Shown here: positions 18,347-28,111 of the stretch, one piece after another
Numbering within the stretch: position 1 is the first letter of the stretch
How the letters are laid out: each line of letters begins with the position of its first letter
Assembly (NCBI GenBank): GCA_947626585.1
Contig: CANQSU010000002.1
Coordinates: 1-42,808 of the forward strand
Length of the DNA: 42,808 nt
Direction: 5' to 3'
Source: an uncultured Oscillospiraceae bacterium
Lineage (GTDB): Bacteria > Bacillota > Clostridia > Oscillospirales > Oscillospiraceae
The notes under the pieces: generated by a model
The model's database searches: none
What the model was told of the DNA's origin: nothing
What the model saw: only the letters and a program-made list of their open reading frames with translations
Made by a program: the position numbers and the translations under genes

Positions 18347-21196
18347 TTATTCCCAAATTGGTTTTTGATCCCTTGGCGTTATAGTAATATCATGAATGGC
18401 CACTTCTTCATCAGTCTGATTCACACACCTGATTTCAAGCCCGTCTGCGTGTGAATCGGCGTTAATAGAGAATGTGATCTCATTATCGCTCTTTTCTAAC
18501 CCCTCCATTTCATAGGTTCGAGCATTGAGTGTATCCGCAATGCCGCTGACCACATCAAATGTCCCTGCGTCCAGGTTTTCACCACGAATCACCACGTCGT
18601 AAGTTCCAGAATCAATCGAGGTATACGGGCCATACTGTGCCGCCCCCTTTGGCAGGACAATCATCCCTTCTCTCAAATAGGCTCCGTTTTGATATTGAAG
18701 CGATATGAAATTAAACTTCGCGTTTTCTCCGAACCGCAACAAGTCGAAAGCCAAAGGATTTTTCTCATAATGATACAGACTATATCCGGCTACTTCTTCC
18801 GTCTTGTCTGCCATAGAAAGAAGGTATCCACGCTTTTCTCCATCGAGCCATGTTTCTCGTTGTTCCGGTCCCAAAACGATCGTGATTGGTTCATCGTCGT
18901 TAGTCCACCGTGTACGGTCTGTAATCCAATCGTAACTCTGAATGGTCTCCGTGTCGCTCAGCAGGGGGCCTTCGACTTCTTCGTTGCTCAGGAAGGTAAT
19001 ACTGCTATTATTCCAATATGTGCTTGCAATTCTGTAATAACCGTTATCCTTTAAATACTCCGTTAATTGTATAAGCCCATTTGAATCGATGTTTTGATGC
19101 GTATAATAAACCACAGAGGACAAGCCAATTCCTACCATAACAAAGATACAGAAAAAACTACGAACAACTTTCAAATCTTTGCGTCTATATAAATATCGGT
19201 AAAGTGAAACAGTCAGGACTATGGTAAGTAGAGGAATTGTTGCGAACCAATACCTGGTAAAGCCTTCATACCTTGTAAAGTAGCAAAAAATCAGGAACAA
19301 AACCGCAGAAGCAGCAAGATAACATAGAATCTTCTTCTCCCAATCCGTCAGCCAATTTTCCTTCCTTAACTCGCACAACCCCCAGACAAGCACAATAAGT
19401 AATACGCACATGTAGACCGTCAATAGCCCTCTCGCGGAAAAAATGAATGACCCGTCTAACACAATGCCAAATGCTCTAAATAAAAATGTCGTCTCCGTGC
19501 AAATGTCCGTCCAAAGAGAATCAAATGTCGCAAGGGAAAAAGCTGTCGACGGTTGTCCAATATAGTGCATATACGGAGTGATTACGAATCGGTAAACTGC
19601 TACGCCAAAAATATTAGCAAAAAGCAAGCCACTCGATATAACAACAGGTTTTATCGAAACATTATTTCGCTTGAGTTTTCCATGGATATACTGAATCACT
19701 TCAAATAGAAAGACAGGCAGATAAAGGTAGAGCAACATTCTTATGCCGCAAATGCCAAAATACACCGAAATTCCAAGCAATATAATTATTTTTAATAAAC
19801 GGGATCTCTTGTTGTGTGTTATATCTCTTAATATTGCAAATGTCAGCATTTCGCCAATGAGAAACAACGAAAAAGCGGGAACATACCGAAAAACGGGGTA
19901 TTCATCGATGTTATACTTTATTCCGTACCCCATCCCGAAAAAAATCACCAGCGCTAATAGCGTCTCCGGATAGGTCCAATCCAGTTTTCTGAAAAAATAG
20001 GTAGCTGCCACCGCCAACAGTATGGTTATGGCAACAAGCGTCATCTTGGCACTTATGACAACATTTTTTGTGAGCGAATAAAATATTACGTACAAAAACC
20101 ACGGACGCGAAGCAAGAAGCTCTGTACAATTGGCATACTCTGGGCTGAAAGGATTCCCGGTCTCCCAAACCTTTCGCATATATAAGAACTCACCAGCATA
20201 ATCATCATTAATATGCTGCTCCAAATACATCCAATTTTGAGCTGAGATAATAGCAAGTAAACACAAAAAGGCAACTAAGAACAGGTACCCCAGTTTATCC
20301 TGCTGTAATTCTGCATATACATTTTTTCCCCATTGAGCAAATCTGTTAATGTGGTTCCTTCCTTCTCCCTTGCTCATTATTAAAACATCCCCACTTTCGC
20401 CATCAATTTTTTGATTATTATTAGCCTCTACTACTGTATCAGCCGCGGGCAATTGTATGGCTCCACTCAAAAACTTCTCATACTTCCCGCATATCTCATC
20501 TACGTTTTCCCCAAACGCGACTTGCTTGCCTTTGTGAAGCCAAAGGACCTTGTTGCACATCTCGCGCACCTGGTCCATTGAATGAGAAACGAGGATCGTG
20601 GTGGCACCGCCGTGTATGATTTCCTTCATTTTTTCTTCGCTTTTCTTTCGGAAAGCGCCATCGCCGACGGACAGCACCTCGTCCAAAATCAGGATGTCGG
20701 GACGCACAAGGCTGGCGATGGAGAACGCCAGTCTGGACTGCATACCGGACGAAAGCTGTTTGAAGGGCCTGTTCTGAAAATCCTGCAACTCCGCGAATTC
20801 TATGATGGAGTCATACGTATCGTCCATGAACTTACGCGTATAACCCAGCAACGCCCCGCGCAAATAGGTGTTCTCCCTCACAGTCAAATCGCCATCGAAA
20901 CCGCTGCCCAGCTCCAGCAGGGCAGCGATACTCCCCTCCCGGCGAACGTTGCCGTAAGTGGGCTCCATGATACCGGCAACAGCCTTCAGTAGTGTGGACT
21001 TACCCGCGCCGTTACTCCCAATAATGCCCAACATATCCCCTTTTTCAAGGCTAAAGGAGATATCCCTGTCCGCCCAAAACTCGTTCACGGAATAATTGTG
21101 TGTCAGCCTCCGCATAACATACTCCTTCAAGCCGATATCCTTGAAATCGCCTGTCATATAGCGGATAGATGCGTTATTGACTTCCAGTACGCTCAT
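18347..21196 (-). CDS. Wzt-like ABC ATPase fused to a polytopic GT-C-like membrane domain and a C-terminal beta-sandwich-like module
   Basis: 949 aa. N-terminal Walker A GSNGAGKST, signature LSSGMQSR, Walker B ILILDEVLSVGD; then many TMs with a first extracytoplasmic loop HINDDYAGEFLYMRKVWETGNPFSPEY; C-terminal IVLPKGAAQYGPYTSIDSGTYDVVI. Confidence 0.88.
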   Translation of the reverse strand: MSVLEVNNASIRYMTGDFKDIGLKEYVMRRLTHNYSVNEFWADRDISFSLEKGDMLGIIGSNGAGKSTLLKAVAGIMEPTYGNVRREGSIAALLELGSGFDGDLTVRENTYLRGALLGYTRKFMDDTYDSIIEFAELQDFQNRPFKQLSSGMQSRLAFSIASLVRPDILILDEVLSVGDGAFRKKSEEKMKEIIHGGATTILVSHSMDQVREMCNKVLWLHKGKQVAFGENVDEICGKYEKFLSGAIQLPAADTVVEANNNQKIDGESGDVLIMSKGEGRNHINRFAQWGKNVYAELQQDKLGYLFLVAFLCLLAIISAQNWMYLEQHINDDYAGEFLYMRKVWETGNPFSPEYANCTELLASRPWFLYVIFYSLTKNVVISAKMTLVAITILLAVAATYFFRKLDWTYPETLLALVIFFGMGYGIKYNIDEYPVFRYVPAFSLFLIGEMLTFAILRDITHNKRSRLLKIIILLGISVYFGICGIRMLLYLYLPVFLFEVIQYIHGKLKRNNVSIKPVVISSGLLFANIFGVAVYRFVITPYMHYIGQPSTAFSLATFDSLWTDICTETTFLFRAFGIVLDGSFIFSARGLLTVYMCVLLIVLVWGLCELRKENWLTDWEKKILCYLAASAVLFLIFCYFTRYEGFTRYWFATIPLLTIVLTVSLYRYLYRRKDLKVVRSFFCIFVMVGIGLSSVVYYTHQNIDSNGLIQLTEYLKDNGYYRIASTYWNNSSITFLSNEEVEGPLLSDTETIQSYDWITDRTRWTNDDEPITIVLGPEQRETWLDGEKRGYLLSMADKTEEVAGYSLYHYEKNPLAFDLLRFGENAKFNFISLQYQNGAYLREGMIVLPKGAAQYGPYTSIDSGTYDVVIRGENLDAGTFDVVSGIADTLNARTYEMEGLEKSDNEITFSINADSHADGLEIRCVNQTDEEVAIHDITITPRDQKPIWE

Positions 21197-21208
21197 AACC
21201 GTCTCCTA

Positions 21209-21640
21209 TTACTGAATTAAAGATGCCTCGCATGCCGCCTCTATGCTGCAACCAACGGTGGGCTTTTCAAGGCGCGTCGCCTCCGCGAAAATAACACTGA
21301 AAGATTCATACAACGGCTGAGAAGAAAAGCCGTCGTAATCTGCATATTCCCGCTTCTTTTCCGCATCGGTTATCTTACCCATAAAGCGTATACGACGAAC
21401 CCTCTGTTCCCTGGATCACCACTCAAAACTTGCGCACATTATATATCTCCTTGTCAGCATCATATGTCACGCAGCCGCCTGCCAAGTTCAGTTCTGAATC
21501 CGGGTACTTGTCCGACATCACCGGTGCAACCGTCGGAATTCTGTCGATTCCCTTGCGCCGTTCCAAGCGGCCAACGGGAATGGCAATCAATTTCCCATTG
21601 TTCTTTCGTGAACGGCTGTTTGATCTTTATCGCATACAGC
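21209..21640 (-). pseudogene. Frameshifted glycosyltransferase family 4 remnant
   Basis: Frame 1: GKLIAIPVGRLERRKGIDRIPTVAPVMSDKYPDSELNLAGG...NVRKF*; different frame: REQRVRRIRFMGKITDAEKKREYADYDGFSSQPLYESFSVIFAEATRLEKPTVGCSIEAACEASLIQ*. These are consecutive GT4 C-lobe motifs. Confidence 0.75.
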
Positions 21641-21713
21641 CCTTAAATCGCATCATTTACTCAGTCGCTGGCGGCAATGATATGATAATGACAGATACCA
21701 TAAGGGATATAGT

Positions 21714-22790
21714 TCATTGCTCAGTCCCCCACTTTTGCAGCAGTGTATTCAGGCGTTCTCTTACCGCAACCCGACTGTATTTTTTTAAGTTTCTTCCCTG
21801 CTTTTCAATAATAGAATTCCTTAACCTTTCATCATGCAAAACACTGTCCAACAGACAAGCAATCAGCGCATAGTCCCTTTTGTATAGCAAAACGCCACTC
21901 CCACCCATCGTATCTGGCACAGCGCAAGAAGCATACCCAATGGTAGGTATACCAAAGTGCTGCGCCTCCAAAAGCGGCATGCAAAACCCCTCATGTTCGC
22001 TCATGCAGAGAAATACTGATGCACCACGGTAATACGAATATAACTCTTTAGCGGTCACCTTACCTGTAAAAACCACCTGGTTTTTCGCCGTCATTTGGTC
22101 CACCTGAGCATAGAGCGCATCTGTATAGTCATTTTTTTGCGCAGAATCGCCTACCAAATATAGCTTAATGTTTTGGCTATGATATCTATAATAGTTTTCA
22201 AAAACACGCAGAATGTCCTCGAATCGTTTATTAGGCGCTACCCGTCCAACAAATAATATGTATGGCTCACCGTTTTGAAGCTGATGTAGAAGTTTTCGGT
22301 CATATGGCGCGTTTTCTAATTCCTCAAAATCAAAATACGGAGGAAGAACGTCCGTCTCTGTTATGTCAGCTCCATATGAAATCAAATCCATAGCATTGAA
22401 CGGAGATGCCGCCCAAAACCCATCGAAACGCTGTAAATTCTCCTTCAACTGCTCAAGTCCTTCCTTGCAGTTTTTATATGCCTCCGGGTCACAGGCACGG
22501 AAGAACTCCGGGGGGGTCACATTGTGATAATAAATCAGCCGACGGCAAGGGTATCCTGCCACTTGTTCAAGAATCATACTCTTTCCCGCAAAGTTATAGA
22601 TTATCAAATCGCTTTTCATTGGGCGGTATTTATCTATATCTTCACGATAGTCCGCCACTCTCTCATCCCACCACTTAGAATATATCTGGTTTTCTATGCG
22701 CAGATCATCCAAAATACCCTTTAGTTGCATAACAACATTGCCCACACCGTCGCCGAAATTCAGCGTATCAATCATCTGAATCACTCGCAT
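21714..22790 (-). CDS. Glycosyltransferase family 4
   Basis: YILFVGRVAPNKRFEDILRVFENYYRYH...SVFLCMSEHEGFCMPLLEAQHFGIPTIGY. Confidence 0.9.
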   Translation of the reverse strand: MRVIQMIDTLNFGDGVGNVVMQLKGILDDLRIENQIYSKWWDERVADYREDIDKYRPMKSDLIIYNFAGKSMILEQVAGYPCRRLIYYHNVTPPEFFRACDPEAYKNCKEGLEQLKENLQRFDGFWAASPFNAMDLISYGADITETDVLPPYFDFEELENAPYDRKLLHQLQNGEPYILFVGRVAPNKRFEDILRVFENYYRYHSQNIKLYLVGDSAQKNDYTDALYAQVDQMTAKNQVVFTGKVTAKELYSYYRGASVFLCMSEHEGFCMPLLEAQHFGIPTIGYASCAVPDTMGGSGVLLYKRDYALIACLLDSVLHDERLRNSIIEKQGRNLKKYSRVAVRERLNTLLQKWGTEQ

Positions 22791-22888
22791 AATTCTTTAT
22801 CCTCCGTGTGCTAAACATCTATATTTCTATGGGCCTCTCGTCGGATAGCATTATCAGTTACCTGCTCCAACGTGTAATCCTATTGTCC

Positions 22889-24115
22889 TTATCCTTGTTT
22901 CCGGGCACAATCGTGAAGCAGCTTAATCGCGTCCTCAATCCTGGCCCACATACGGCCGATCTCCTCAAGCCTGGTATCATTGGCACACGAGCCGTTTACG
23001 CTTTCTGCCAATTCCTGCAAATTGTACTCAGCCTTGTCAAGCCTCTCTGCACTCACATTTATATCTCCGATAGAGTCAGCCAAAGCGGACAACTCATTTT
23101 CCAAAGCATTGAGTCTTTCTTCATTCCTGCGTATGTATTCCTGTTCTTGACGTGCCATCTCAAGGTTTTGCAACTGCTCCTGTAGCTTAAATATCTGCTC
23201 ATTCTGGAGCGCGATTTTCCGGTCCAGTTGTTCGATTTTTTCAGACTCCGATTGCTGTATCTCCGAGAGCCCTTCTGCAATCGACGCGGCGAGCAGCCGT
23301 ACCTGACGGTTTTGATCCCCAAAGATCGCCGCGATACGTCTGTTGAAGTCAAGCTGGAACGCAATAAAACAGTTCATCAGCTTCCTCAAGAAGCGCTTTA
23401 TCGCGTGGAACCGTGTCCTCTGAGGCAGTGTACATTCAGCGGCCACCTGCAACCCTCGATAAGCTGCGGCATCACCTCTCTGAATATCATACAATTCCTG
23501 AATATACGCCCCGACAACACGGCCGGCGGATTTCTCTTCCAGGCTATCTTCCTCGCCTTTCTCCGGGTTGTCTGTTTCATATTCGGCCAATCGTACTGTG
23601 TTTTCTCCTTGGATTGATTCCAAGTGGTCACTGACTGAGACCTTGTTAAATATGATTTCTCCACTTCCGCTATTGATAGTTTTCAATTCCAAGTCGGATA
23701 TTTCTTCCGGAAGTGAAAATGGAAGAACCACTTTCCCGTTCCGCAGCAGGTCTTCGGCATTACCCGAGGCTATGCGCCCCACTGTCTGGCTGCTAACTTC
23801 CACCTTACCGTCAGGAAGGTCACCTGTTAAATCATATACAGCCGCGTAATCACCGGCAGGAAACGCAAAATAGGGCCCGAAAACAGTGCCGTCGGCGGGT
23901 ATCCTGATTCTGTTTTCCTCCCGCGAGCAGTTCTCAGTACAGAACATCTTTCCGGCTTCAAATTTGCCATTCGTGCCAATAAATCTGTTGGCATATTGTG
24001 CTTGGTACTTTTTTGCCAAGGCCTGTGAATACTCCCAGTCATCGTTAACTAAAAAATCACCGCGGTAGTATTCTTCTACATTATTCGTGGTCCCATCGAC
24101 GCGACTATGTGCCAT
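22889..24115 (-). CDS. Coiled-coil protein with N-terminal GPY-type beta-sandwich-like module; candidate chain-length/assembly factor
   Basis: N-terminal RIRIPADGTVFGPYFAFPAGDYAAVYDL; central IKRFLRKLMNCFIAFQLDFNRR; long heptad-rich C-terminus. Confidence 0.75.
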   Translation of the reverse strand: MAHSRVDGTTNNVEEYYRGDFLVNDDWEYSQALAKKYQAQYANRFIGTNGKFEAGKMFCTENCSREENRIRIPADGTVFGPYFAFPAGDYAAVYDLTGDLPDGKVEVSSQTVGRIASGNAEDLLRNGKVVLPFSLPEEISDLELKTINSGSGEIIFNKVSVSDHLESIQGENTVRLAEYETDNPEKGEEDSLEEKSAGRVVGAYIQELYDIQRGDAAAYRGLQVAAECTLPQRTRFHAIKRFLRKLMNCFIAFQLDFNRRIAAIFGDQNRQVRLLAASIAEGLSEIQQSESEKIEQLDRKIALQNEQIFKLQEQLQNLEMARQEQEYIRRNEERLNALENELSALADSIGDINVSAERLDKAEYNLQELAESVNGSCANDTRLEEIGRMWARIEDAIKLLHDCARKQG

Positions 24116-24172
24116 TCTGTATTCCCCCTATTGATTCTTCGCTTTTCTTACTTCACTGTATGCAAGGTCAAA

Positions 24173-25303
24173 TCAAATCAGATATATCTTCTTCAAAGCG
24201 ACCACGACATCCGACACGTTGTTGATAACAAATTCCACGTTTTCAAACTGTTTCCAAAGCTTGAATTTGTATTCGTTTTTGCCGTTTTCCAGCAAAAATC
24301 CTCCCAAAAAAATCCTTCCTGAATTAGCCGTTATCTTCCCCGCGACAGGAATATCGATGGTATCACTCAAATCAATGTCCATCACAATTTTGTAATCACC
24401 GGCGGGAAGCGTTGTATACGGGCCATATACAACTCCACCGGAAGGAATGACGATTCGATCGGCCTCTCTGCGTGCGCCACCCGTACACTGCATTTTGCTC
24501 AGATAATCATTTTGTCTGGACAGAACGCTTTCACCTAATATACAGTAATCAGAACGATGACCGGTTACATGTGACGGGAGTACACAACATTGAGGATTAT
24601 ATAGATTCTCAGCCGTAGCCGGAAGCGGGAACTTATTCTTTGCTAAGCTTTCGCGCACAAAGAAGGCATTTACGCCCGTTATATTTGTTCCAACCAGCTG
24701 ATATCCTTTTCTCCTGCCCAAAACCTCCAACGCTTTCAGAGATGCACCCTGGTTATCGTTTCCCTGCCACAGATGGGCGCTGAAATAAGGCATGATCCAC
24801 TCGCAATCCGGTGGGAACTTCCCGTTATACTCAATGCAGACAACCCTCGGCTTGACTGCTTGGATTGCTTCCCAGACATGGTAGTCATTTCCGTCAACAT
24901 CCACGCTTAGAAAGTCGATATCGCCCTGCATTCCATTTTTCATAAAGATGCGGTTGATATTATCCCTTGTGATAAACGCACATTCCGTTTTCAACGCTCC
25001 AGTAGAAATAACGCATGAAAACTTCTCCTGGATTTGTTCATAATACGGTCTGTGCCCCTCGATCCAAAGGCCTGTCCATCCCTTGAACAAAAGATAATGG
25101 CTGTTGCACTCCAGGCCATTCTCCACGCCGAACTCAATAAAGCGTTTACTGGTCGTTCCAATGCGGTCAAATATCTCCTGGATGATCCCGTCTTCATCAT
25201 TTTGGGAAAATACTTTATATCCGTATTGTTCAAGAAAAACAGGATTTTCCAGGCGTTCTCTGGTTTTCTTATTCCAGCGGTAACCGCCGTACACTGGCTC
25301 CAT
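24173..25303 (-). CDS. FkbM-like SAM-dependent methyltransferase with C-terminal GPY-type beta-sandwich-like module
   Basis: QNDEDGIIQEIFDRIGTTSKRFIEFGVENGLECNSHYLLFKGWTGLWIEGH...DIDFLSVDVDGNDYHVWEAI; C-terminal RIVIPSGGVVYGPYTTLPAGDYKIVMDI. Confidence 0.68.
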   Translation of the reverse strand: MEPVYGGYRWNKKTRERLENPVFLEQYGYKVFSQNDEDGIIQEIFDRIGTTSKRFIEFGVENGLECNSHYLLFKGWTGLWIEGHRPYYEQIQEKFSCVISTGALKTECAFITRDNINRIFMKNGMQGDIDFLSVDVDGNDYHVWEAIQAVKPRVVCIEYNGKFPPDCEWIMPYFSAHLWQGNDNQGASLKALEVLGRRKGYQLVGTNITGVNAFFVRESLAKNKFPLPATAENLYNPQCCVLPSHVTGHRSDYCILGESVLSRQNDYLSKMQCTGGARREADRIVIPSGGVVYGPYTTLPAGDYKIVMDIDLSDTIDIPVAGKITANSGRIFLGGFLLENGKNEYKFKLWKQFENVEFVINNVSDVVVALKKIYLI

Positions 25304-25392
25304 AAATTCCCTCCAGGTAATGACCCCAGGTTTTTACTCAAGTCTCCGGACAATGATTTTGGCTCACGGCCTTGGCATTTTATAGAGATGTT

Positions 25393-26169
25393 TCATACGT
25401 AATACAAAAAGGAATGGTTGTACTTCTTGTACATTAACGCCCCCACACAAAAGGCAATCAGAGCATAGGCGGCTGCCAACAGATGAAATTGTGGTGTCGG
25501 TATTACGCTGTCTATCACGATCTTTCTAAAATATCGTATATAGAGGTAGATGGGATTTAGCAGGAACAGATACTGCGCCGTCTGGCCATATCCGTCGATA
25601 GTGTAAAAAATGGCCGACATCCACATAATGAGTTGGGTCAAAATTCCCCAAAGATACTGCATATCCCTGAAGAACACAAATAGTGCCGATAGGACAAGCC
25701 CAATGCCCAAATTAAACACGATCAGACACCCAATCGGATATACAAGCAAAAGGAATTTCCAAGTAAAGGAGATTCCATCGATTGCCGCAAATACGAAGAA
25801 AATCAGTAATGTCAGCCCAAAGTTAATGAGGGACGACACATTTTCAGAAAACAAAAACAGATACTTCGGAACGTTGACCTTCGTGAATATACCTGAATTG
25901 CCCACCAGGGAACTCATCCCCAAGTTTGTGGCGTCAGTGAAATAGGAAAACACCAGCTGACCGGCAAATAGGTAAATCGAATAATGATTCACATTGTTGC
26001 CAAAAAAGTTGTTAAATACCAGCCACATAATGAGGAGATTCATGAGCGGGGACAGAATACTCCATGCCATTCCCAAAATCGTCCGTTTGTATTTCTTTGT
26101 AAAATCCCGCTTCACCAGCTCCGAGAACAGAAACCAGTGCTTTCGCAGTTTTGCCAAGGCTTCAGTCAT
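25393..26169 (-). CDS. ABC-2 type polysaccharide export permease (Wzm-like)
   Basis: 258 aa; LVKRDFTKKYKRTILGMAWSILSPLMNLLIMWLVFNNFFG...YLFLLNPIYLYIRYFRKIV. Confidence 0.9.
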   Translation of the reverse strand: MTEALAKLRKHWFLFSELVKRDFTKKYKRTILGMAWSILSPLMNLLIMWLVFNNFFGNNVNHYSIYLFAGQLVFSYFTDATNLGMSSLVGNSGIFTKVNVPKYLFLFSENVSSLINFGLTLLIFFVFAAIDGISFTWKFLLLVYPIGCLIVFNLGIGLVLSALFVFFRDMQYLWGILTQLIMWMSAIFYTIDGYGQTAQYLFLLNPIYLYIRYFRKIVIDSVIPTPQFHLLAAAYALIAFCVGALMYKKYNHSFLYYV

Positions 26170-26211
26170 TGTAGAATTGACTCCTTAACTCAAAATTGAC
26201 ACGAAAGGCCT

Positions 26212-27249
26212 TTACCGTGTCAAGAACATCACCCCATTCTGAACACGCTCCCGCCAGTAATCCAGAAGATCGTGCATGGTCTTTTCAAAGGGGATCTGGG
26301 GCTCCCAGCCGGTGTGGGCTTTGAACTTACGGCAGTCAGGCACCTGCAGGTCAGCGTCAATGGGGCGAAGGCGTTCAGGGTCGACAACAACGCTGATCTT
26401 GTCCTTCATCGGGGAATAGGACATCAATGTGTTGAGCGTATCACCCACCTCGCAGGTATAGGAGCCTCCAATGTTGTAGTACTCACCGGGGACGGGGTCG
26501 ATGGTAACCAGCATGTAATAAGCCCGGACGGCATCGCGGACATCCGCGTATGTGCGCAAAGATTTCAGATTCCCGACCTTGACCACCGGCTCGATCATAC
26601 CGGCCTCGATCATGGCGATCTGCTTGGCAAACGTGGATTCGTGAAACACGTCCCCGCGTCGGGGACCGGTATGGGTAAACATGCGGGTGGTCATAACGGT
26701 CATGCCGTAAGCCTCCGCGTAGTAGCGGCCCAGAAGATCGGTCCCGACCTTGGAAATCGCATAGGGCGAGGCGGGATGGAAGGGACACTCCTCGTGGATA
26801 CCCGTCTCCGGCTTTTTCGCGGCGGGGATCTTACCGAACACCTCCGAGGAGGCGCAGACATGTATTACCGGCTTGTAAGCCGGATCATTCACCATCTCGT
26901 GATGGATCGCCTCCAGGAGCCGGCAAGTCCCGAGAATATTGGTATTCAGCGTGTCGATCGGCGCTGTAAAGCTGGTGAGAGGGTAACTCTGAGCCGCCAG
27001 ATGGAACACATAGTCCGGCCGCGCCTGTTCGATCACGTGTATAAGGGAGACCTGGTCATTCAGGTCCGCGTATTCAAAATACAGTCTGTCGTGATTGTTC
27101 GCACGCTCAAGCAGATGCTGTACATTGTCCAGCGGACTGCGCCAGCGGCAAACGCCGCATACATCCCAGTCCGTGTTCTCAAGAAGGAAATCCGCCAAGT
27201 GGGATCCGACCATGCCGGTAACACCGGTTATCAAGGCTTTATTTCTCAT
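26212..27249 (-). CDS. GDP-mannose/GDP-heptose 4,6-dehydratase-like SDR, copy B
   Basis: MRNKALITGVTGMVGSHLADFLLENTDWDVCG...; near-collinear with copy A at 12628-13644. Confidence 0.88.
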   Translation of the reverse strand: MRNKALITGVTGMVGSHLADFLLENTDWDVCGVCRWRSPLDNVQHLLERANNHDRLYFEYADLNDQVSLIHVIEQARPDYVFHLAAQSYPLTSFTAPIDTLNTNILGTCRLLEAIHHEMVNDPAYKPVIHVCASSEVFGKIPAAKKPETGIHEECPFHPASPYAISKVGTDLLGRYYAEAYGMTVMTTRMFTHTGPRRGDVFHESTFAKQIAMIEAGMIEPVVKVGNLKSLRTYADVRDAVRAYYMLVTIDPVPGEYYNIGGSYTCEVGDTLNTLMSYSPMKDKISVVVDPERLRPIDADLQVPDCRKFKAHTGWEPQIPFEKTMHDLLDYWRERVQNGVMFLTR

Positions 27250-28108
27250 TTTTTACGCTCTCCATTTCTTGCTTGAAAATATAAGTAAAATTATCCAGCT
27301 CCAGTATTTTGTAATCACTCATATACAGACTGGTCATTTGAGTGATACCCGAGCGGTTTTGGAAGAAGCTGTCGTCCGGGCGACACGCCTCATATTGCAG
27401 TTTACCATGATAAAGGCGGTTGATCTCATCCGCTATACGCACGCGGCTGACAAGCTCCGGCCCGGCCATGTTCAGCACCCACGGCGTGTATTTTTCCCAA
27501 TTTGTTATCAGCCACAGAATAGTTTTCAGAACACAGCCGAGGGTGATACAATTACGGTAGAAAGGATGGTACACCTCGGCAGTTTGCCTCTTCTCCATGC
27601 ATTTCAAGCAGTATGTAACGAACCGGTCCTTTGCCGACACAACATATGATAGACGGATTGCCTTAAAGCCGCTTTCACTTTTAAAACGATCCTCAACGGC
27701 TTTCTTCATTTTGCCGTAGGGAGTGTTCGCCCGCGTAGGGGATACCTCCGTATAGACCTCTCCCGGAATATCGCCAAATACCGCGTCGCTTGACAGGAAC
27801 AGGACCCTGCATTTTCGAACCAACGCCTCGTCAATGACCCTTGTCGTGCCGGTAACATTTACGCTCCACGCCAGTTCAAAATCCGAGGCACATTTATCCG
27901 GGCTGGATATGGCCGCTGTAAAAATCACCTGATCGATTCCGTCAAAAACACTGTAATCAAATTGCTCCGGACGGGATAAGTCCAGAAGCAGGTCTTCCCC
28001 CGGCTCCGGTCCGATCCTAATTAGCCGCTCAACTGCGGGCTCCTCCTGGAGTTTATTGTACAAAGCCCTGCCGATGTAGCCGGACCCGCCAATTATCGCA
28101 ATACGCAT
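27239..28108 (-). CDS. NAD-dependent epimerase/reductase (SDR, RmlD-like)
   Basis: MRIAIIGGSGYIGRALYNKLQEE...VIFTAAISSPDKCASDFELAWSVNVTGTTRVIDEAL...VFGDIPGEVYTEVSPTRANTPYGKMKKAVE. Confidence 0.85.
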   Translation of the reverse strand: MRIAIIGGSGYIGRALYNKLQEEPAVERLIRIGPEPGEDLLLDLSRPEQFDYSVFDGIDQVIFTAAISSPDKCASDFELAWSVNVTGTTRVIDEALVRKCRVLFLSSDAVFGDIPGEVYTEVSPTRANTPYGKMKKAVEDRFKSESGFKAIRLSYVVSAKDRFVTYCLKCMEKRQTAEVYHPFYRNCITLGCVLKTILWLITNWEKYTPWVLNMAGPELVSRVRIADEINRLYHGKLQYEACRPDDSFFQNRSGITQMTSLYMSDYKILELDNFTYIFKQEMESVKNEK

Positions 28109-28111
28109 CCC

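Noticed and set aside
21430-21873. 147-aa plus-strand ORF
   Set aside because: Opposite a GT4 remnant and the 3' end of a GT4 gene on the minus strand; composition is not protein-like.
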